Notes under the pieces: model-generated
Database searches by the model: none
The model's input: only the letters and a program-made list of their open reading frames with translations
Told to the model about the DNA's origin: nothing
Origin: Planctomycetaceae bacterium
Lineage (GTDB): Bacteria; Planctomycetota; Planctomycetia; Pirellulales; Thermoguttaceae
Assembly: GCA_009783865.1 (NCBI GenBank)
Contig: WRCR01000160.1
Coordinates: 1-8,123 of the forward strand
Reading direction: 5' to 3'
DNA: 8,123 nt
Shown: positions 5,352-8,123 of the stretch, piece by piece
How positions within the stretch are numbered: the first letter of the stretch is position 1
Layout: each line of letters opens with the position of its first letter
Program-made: the position numbers and the translations under genes

Positions 5352-7655
5352 TTATTGAGCCGCTCTCGTCGGTCCGAGCCGCAGTGCCGGAGGAACGCTC
5401 TGGATTTTCTCCCGCGAAAGGTTGAAAATCGTGAATCCCGGCGCGCCGTGTTTTCGGGCTATCATAATCTGCGTTGCAATTTGGTCTGGTGCCAAGGCAA
5501 TACCGAGGTCGGACGCATCAGCACAGATGCCCGGATAAATCAGCATTCGACCGGCAACTATCTTCATCTGACTCTCGACGTAACTGTCGAAAACGGAGGC
5601 ATTCGACGTGTAATTCATCGGACAAAGGAAATCGAGATAGCCTTTTTCCACCCAAACGGGCCAATCCTGCAATACCCAGCCGCGGCTTTCCGGCTGTTTC
5701 GGAAACACGGCAGCAGAAATCTTGACCGCCGGTTTAACCTTCTTTGATTCCCGATGCACGTCAGCGACCAACGCCGTTATTTGGTCGCAACGCCAATCGT
5801 CAAACTTGGCTTTCCACTTTTCGGTGCGGGTATCTTTGGGCCAGTCGGTTATTTTTTCGCCGACGTGTTTTTCGAAGCGTTCCCGGCAGCCGTCACAATA
5901 GCAATGGTCGCTGCCCGGATAACGGATGTAGTCGAAATGAATGCCGTCAACATCATAATTCTTCGCAACTTCGACCATTGACTCCCATTCGAGTTTTCGG
6001 TTTTCGAGATGCGATGGGCAAAGCCAGTTGACTTGCTCTCCGTTGAACTTGACCTGTGTTCGTCCAGCTTGCCGCATAGCATCGATGAATTCCTTCGGCG
6101 CATTATGAGCGTTGAAATTGACCTTCCAGACGTGAACTTGAACGCCGTATTTCTTTCCGGCGCGGACTGCCTGTTCAATTTGGTCGCCGTACTGTTCGAA
6201 CTTTTGACTGCGGGGAAGCAACTTGCTGTCGTAATGTGCCAAACCGCCCCAGAGCATGTTCGGAATCACTGCATTAAATCCGTTTTCCTTGAGTTCCTTC
6301 ATCGTTCTGTCCCAATCACCGGGATACGCACCGGTTCCGGCATGTTCCCACCAAAGACGAAGTTCGCCCGATACGCTCGGCAATGAACGGATATATTGCT
6401 CCGAAAGTTCCTTGCGGAGTGCCGGAAAAGCATTGTTAAACTGACGGGCATCCATTTTGTCCGCAATCGGCTTGACTTTTTGAGCGATTTTTGCCAGCCG
6501 AGACGCTTTTTCGGATTCTGTCTCAAACGGTGCTTCACCAACAGCATATAAGTTTTCGAGACGTTTGTCTTTTACGTCTTTCCACATATCGGGAGCCCAC
6601 TTCGACAGAAGGGAAAGCATGAACGCCTGTTTTCTGTCGTCATCGCCACCCATCAAAATATGGGAGAAGAACGCCCCACGGTCGCTGACGAGCAATGCGG
6701 CGTTGCCGGTAGATTTGCCGGAAGCATCGTACCAAACGGCAGCGGCTCTTGCGTTGTAATTGTCAGAACCGGCTAAGGGTTTCAACGATTGAACAGCCCA
6801 AGACCGTTGTTCAAAAGCCGTCGGCGTTCCTTCACCGAATTCCTTGATAAACCACGGTTCAAAACGAACTTCGGCGAAAGCAGCGTCCCCTTCCGGCGAC
6901 CGAATGACTGAACCGGTAGCGAAACCGAGCGTTTTTCTCAACTCGTTGGGTAGCGCGTGAAGTGCTATTAACTTACCGCCGGTTTCGACATACTCCTTAA
7001 GAAGAGCAACTTGTTCTGCCGTGAGCGTCGCATTTAACGGCAGAATCACAACATTGCGGCGTTTTAGTGCCTCCGCCGTCAAGGATGTCTGTGCAAATGA
7101 ACCGACATCGACACCGCTGGACATCAACATTGCCTGTAGTTGGCGGCCTATCTTATTGGCACCGGGGTCAGAACTTGTGTTTTCCGGCTCCAGTATAACT
7201 ACCGACTGGGTGAAAAATTCCCAGCCGTGCAGTTCAACTGCCGCATCTACATTTTTGCCCCGCCAAAACGATAAACGAAGTTGATTAATTTTGTCGAGTC
7301 CGTCGGGCTTGCCTTCTACACGGTGTTTTGCCAGCGAAAAAACAAGCGTCTGGCGACCGGTTTTCTTGACTGTTCCCGACATGCTGTACCAGCCGCCGCC
7401 GCTTTGAAAATAGAGCGATACCGAACCTGCTGCTTCGGGCTTGTCAATGGAAAGTGTCACACGCACTTCGTCGGTTGTAGAGAGGTCGAAATCTTTCTTG
7501 ATGTCGAAAGACCCCCGCTCCATCTTCGTATCGGAAGCGAAGGGCAGTTTCAAGGTTGCGTTCCAGTCACCGTCCGCTGCGAACAACGTGAAAGGGATAA
7601 AGGCAATAGCCATTGCCGCGAAAAGCCGGTTTAATGTCTGCATTATTTTCTGCAT
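5352..7655 (-). CDS. Secreted GHL10-family (family 10-like) glycosyl hydrolase
   Basis: The gene encodes a 767-aa exported protein, probably acting on a polysaccharide or peptidoglycan-like glycan outside the cytoplasm; the substrate is unknown. A signal peptide covers about residues 1-27, with a hydrophobic core and likely cleavage after LFA. A beta-rich, carbohydrate-binding-like region follows (about 30-150). Next is an alpha/beta region resembling a glutamine-amidotransferase/ThuA fold (about 150-350, with a VVILPL strand and a YVETGGKLIAL turn-strand). A charged helical linker covers about 355-425. The GHL10 (DUF187, YngK-like) TIM barrel covers about 430-750. Its hallmark is DGIHFDYIRYP (570-580), followed by a Cys cluster C585, C587, C590 and, near the end of the barrel, LCPMNYTS (677-684). 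The second ATG (7641-7643, M5) is an equally good start; neither has a clear ribosome-binding site. The gene stands alone behind its own promoter. Confidence 0.88.
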   Translation of the reverse strand: MQKIMQTLNRLFAAMAIAFIPFTLFAADGDWNATLKLPFASDTKMERGSFDIKKDFDLSTTDEVRVTLSIDKPEAAGSVSLYFQSGGGWYSMSGTVKKTGRQTLVFSLAKHRVEGKPDGLDKINQLRLSFWRGKNVDAAVELHGWEFFTQSVVILEPENTSSDPGANKIGRQLQAMLMSSGVDVGSFAQTSLTAEALKRRNVVILPLNATLTAEQVALLKEYVETGGKLIALHALPNELRKTLGFATGSVIRSPEGDAAFAEVRFEPWFIKEFGEGTPTAFEQRSWAVQSLKPLAGSDNYNARAAAVWYDASGKSTGNAALLVSDRGAFFSHILMGGDDDRKQAFMLSLLSKWAPDMWKDVKDKRLENLYAVGEAPFETESEKASRLAKIAQKVKPIADKMDARQFNNAFPALRKELSEQYIRSLPSVSGELRLWWEHAGTGAYPGDWDRTMKELKENGFNAVIPNMLWGGLAHYDSKLLPRSQKFEQYGDQIEQAVRAGKKYGVQVHVWKVNFNAHNAPKEFIDAMRQAGRTQVKFNGEQVNWLCPSHLENRKLEWESMVEVAKNYDVDGIHFDYIRYPGSDHCYCDGCRERFEKHVGEKITDWPKDTRTEKWKAKFDDWRCDQITALVADVHRESKKVKPAVKISAAVFPKQPESRGWVLQDWPVWVEKGYLDFLCPMNYTSNASVFDSYVESQMKIVAGRMLIYPGICADASDLGIALAPDQIATQIMIARKHGAPGFTIFNLSREKIQSVPPALRLGPTRAAQ

Positions 7656-7708
7656 AATTTTTTATGGGGGGTAATGTTTGTTAAATTGACGAAACAAATG
7701 TTGACCAG

Positions 7709-7737
7709 ATTATAACATCGGCTTGACCGGCAGACAA
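7709..7737 (-). promoter_or_regulatory. Sigma-70-like promoter for the GHL10 gene
   Basis: On the minus strand a perfect TATAAT (7709-7714) lies 17 bp downstream of TTGTCT (7732-7737), which matches four of six bases of the -35 consensus. The predicted start near 7702 gives a leader of about 45 nt to the ATG at 7655. This is the best promoter match in the window. Confidence 0.65.
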
Positions 7738-7748
7738 TAGAACTGCAT

Positions 7749-7778
7749 AAAAAATCTGTTAGCGATTTCTAATCCGCT
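7749..7778 (-). terminator. Weak possible intrinsic terminator after the partial right-hand gene
   Basis: On the minus strand, the sequence beginning in the stop codon forms AGCG-(G)-ATT / AAT-CGCT (7761-7778). This is a 7-bp stem with one bulged G and a 3-nt loop. Six T follow (7749-7754) after a 6-nt gap. The position just past the upstream gene is right, but the stem is AT-rich and the gap to the T-run is long. Confidence 0.3.
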
Positions 7779-8123
7779 TATTGATTTGCGGCTTTCGGCT
7801 TTCCGAAGACAGCACCGCTTTTCGGTTTCGATGCTTTTTTCATAGAGTTTTGCACATCGGAATTCGTAGCGGTGTTTTTGTCGTCCTGCACTGCTTCGAC
7901 AGTTTTTTCCGGTTTTACGGTCTCTTCCTGTTGTTCGGGAACAGAATGATTTCTTCCAAACGGCGGCAAGGGAACAGCATATTGATTTTCGGACAACGTT
8001 CTTTCGGGCATGAACGATTCGGGTTCCGGCATCGATAATGCATCGCCCGTCTGCGCAGCAAATTCAGTATGTTCGTTGTAAAAACCTTCTCTGCGAATTT
8101 CTGCCCGCACAAACACATCATCA
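7778..8123 (-). CDS. C-terminal part of an unidentified protein (partial)
   Basis: An open frame enters from the right edge and runs about 114 codons to a TAA at 7778-7780. No stop separates it from the window edge: the codons before the GTG at 8114-8116 read Asp-Asp. The real start therefore lies outside. The visible part begins with DDVFVRAEIRREGFYNEHTEF and continues as a Pro-, Glu-, Lys- and Gln-rich, apparently disordered tail. That tail ends in a basic Lys/Ala/Pro segment (KKASKPKSGAVFGKPKAANQ). There is no membrane helix and no motif that I recognise. It is probably the tail of a larger protein; I do not assign a function. Confidence 0.6.
   Translation of the reverse strand, partial: DDVFVRAEIRREGFYNEHTEFAAQTGDALSMPEPESFMPERTLSENQYAVPLPPFGRNHSVPEQQEETVKPEKTVEAVQDDKNTATNSDVQNSMKKASKPKSGAVFGKPKAANQ

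Noticed and set aside
7686..7716. Plus-strand TTGACG...TATAAC pair
   Set aside because: The spacing is 19 bp and no plus-strand gene follows. It overlaps the better minus-strand promoter.
1..8123. CRISPR array, tRNA, rRNA, riboswitch or integrase site
   Set aside because: I saw no spaced direct repeats, cloverleaf, conserved RNA motif or attachment-type duplication on either strand by eye.

Overview
The window looks like a piece of a bacterial chromosome, probably from the Planctomycetota. That assignment is by recalled resemblance, not by search. The main reasons are the FtsK N-terminus (a 'YTPGDLP...NLCGPLGA' style segment), a secreted GHL10-type glycosidase with a Cys-rich insert after DYIRYP, and remnants of a caspase-like protein and an ABC-2 permease of a kind common in that phylum. 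No clear Shine-Dalgarno sequence precedes any of the three complete genes, which also fits. A Lentisphaerota or other PVC origin cannot be excluded.

Layout, left to right. Positions 2-133 (+) are the tail of a protein that resembles an IS630-family transposase, cut by the window edge. It converges on ftsK (156-2621, -), which encodes a membrane-anchored DNA translocase. After 106 bp comes a receptor-type PP2C/SpoIIE phosphatase with Cache and HAMP domains (2728-4716, -). A perfect TATAAT box lies about 50 bp upstream of its start.

Positions 4717-5351 hold no intact gene. Two gene remnants lie there in opposite orientation and meet at about 4958-4975: a fragment of a caspase-like (peptidase C14) domain on the minus strand and a fragment of an ABC-2 transporter permease on the plus strand. 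Next is a 767-aa secreted GHL10-family protein (5352-7655, -) with its own well-formed promoter. The window ends with the C-terminal part of an unidentified low-complexity protein (7778-8123, -).

The intact genes share a strand but do not look like one operon. Gaps are 106, 635 and 122 bp, two genes have their own promoter-like sites, and their roles (chromosome segregation, signal transduction, extracellular carbohydrate breakdown) are unrelated. I see no undescribed multi-gene system. The most unusual material is the gene graveyard at 4.8-5.25 kb and a small tandem-repeat expansion inside the phosphatase catalytic domain.
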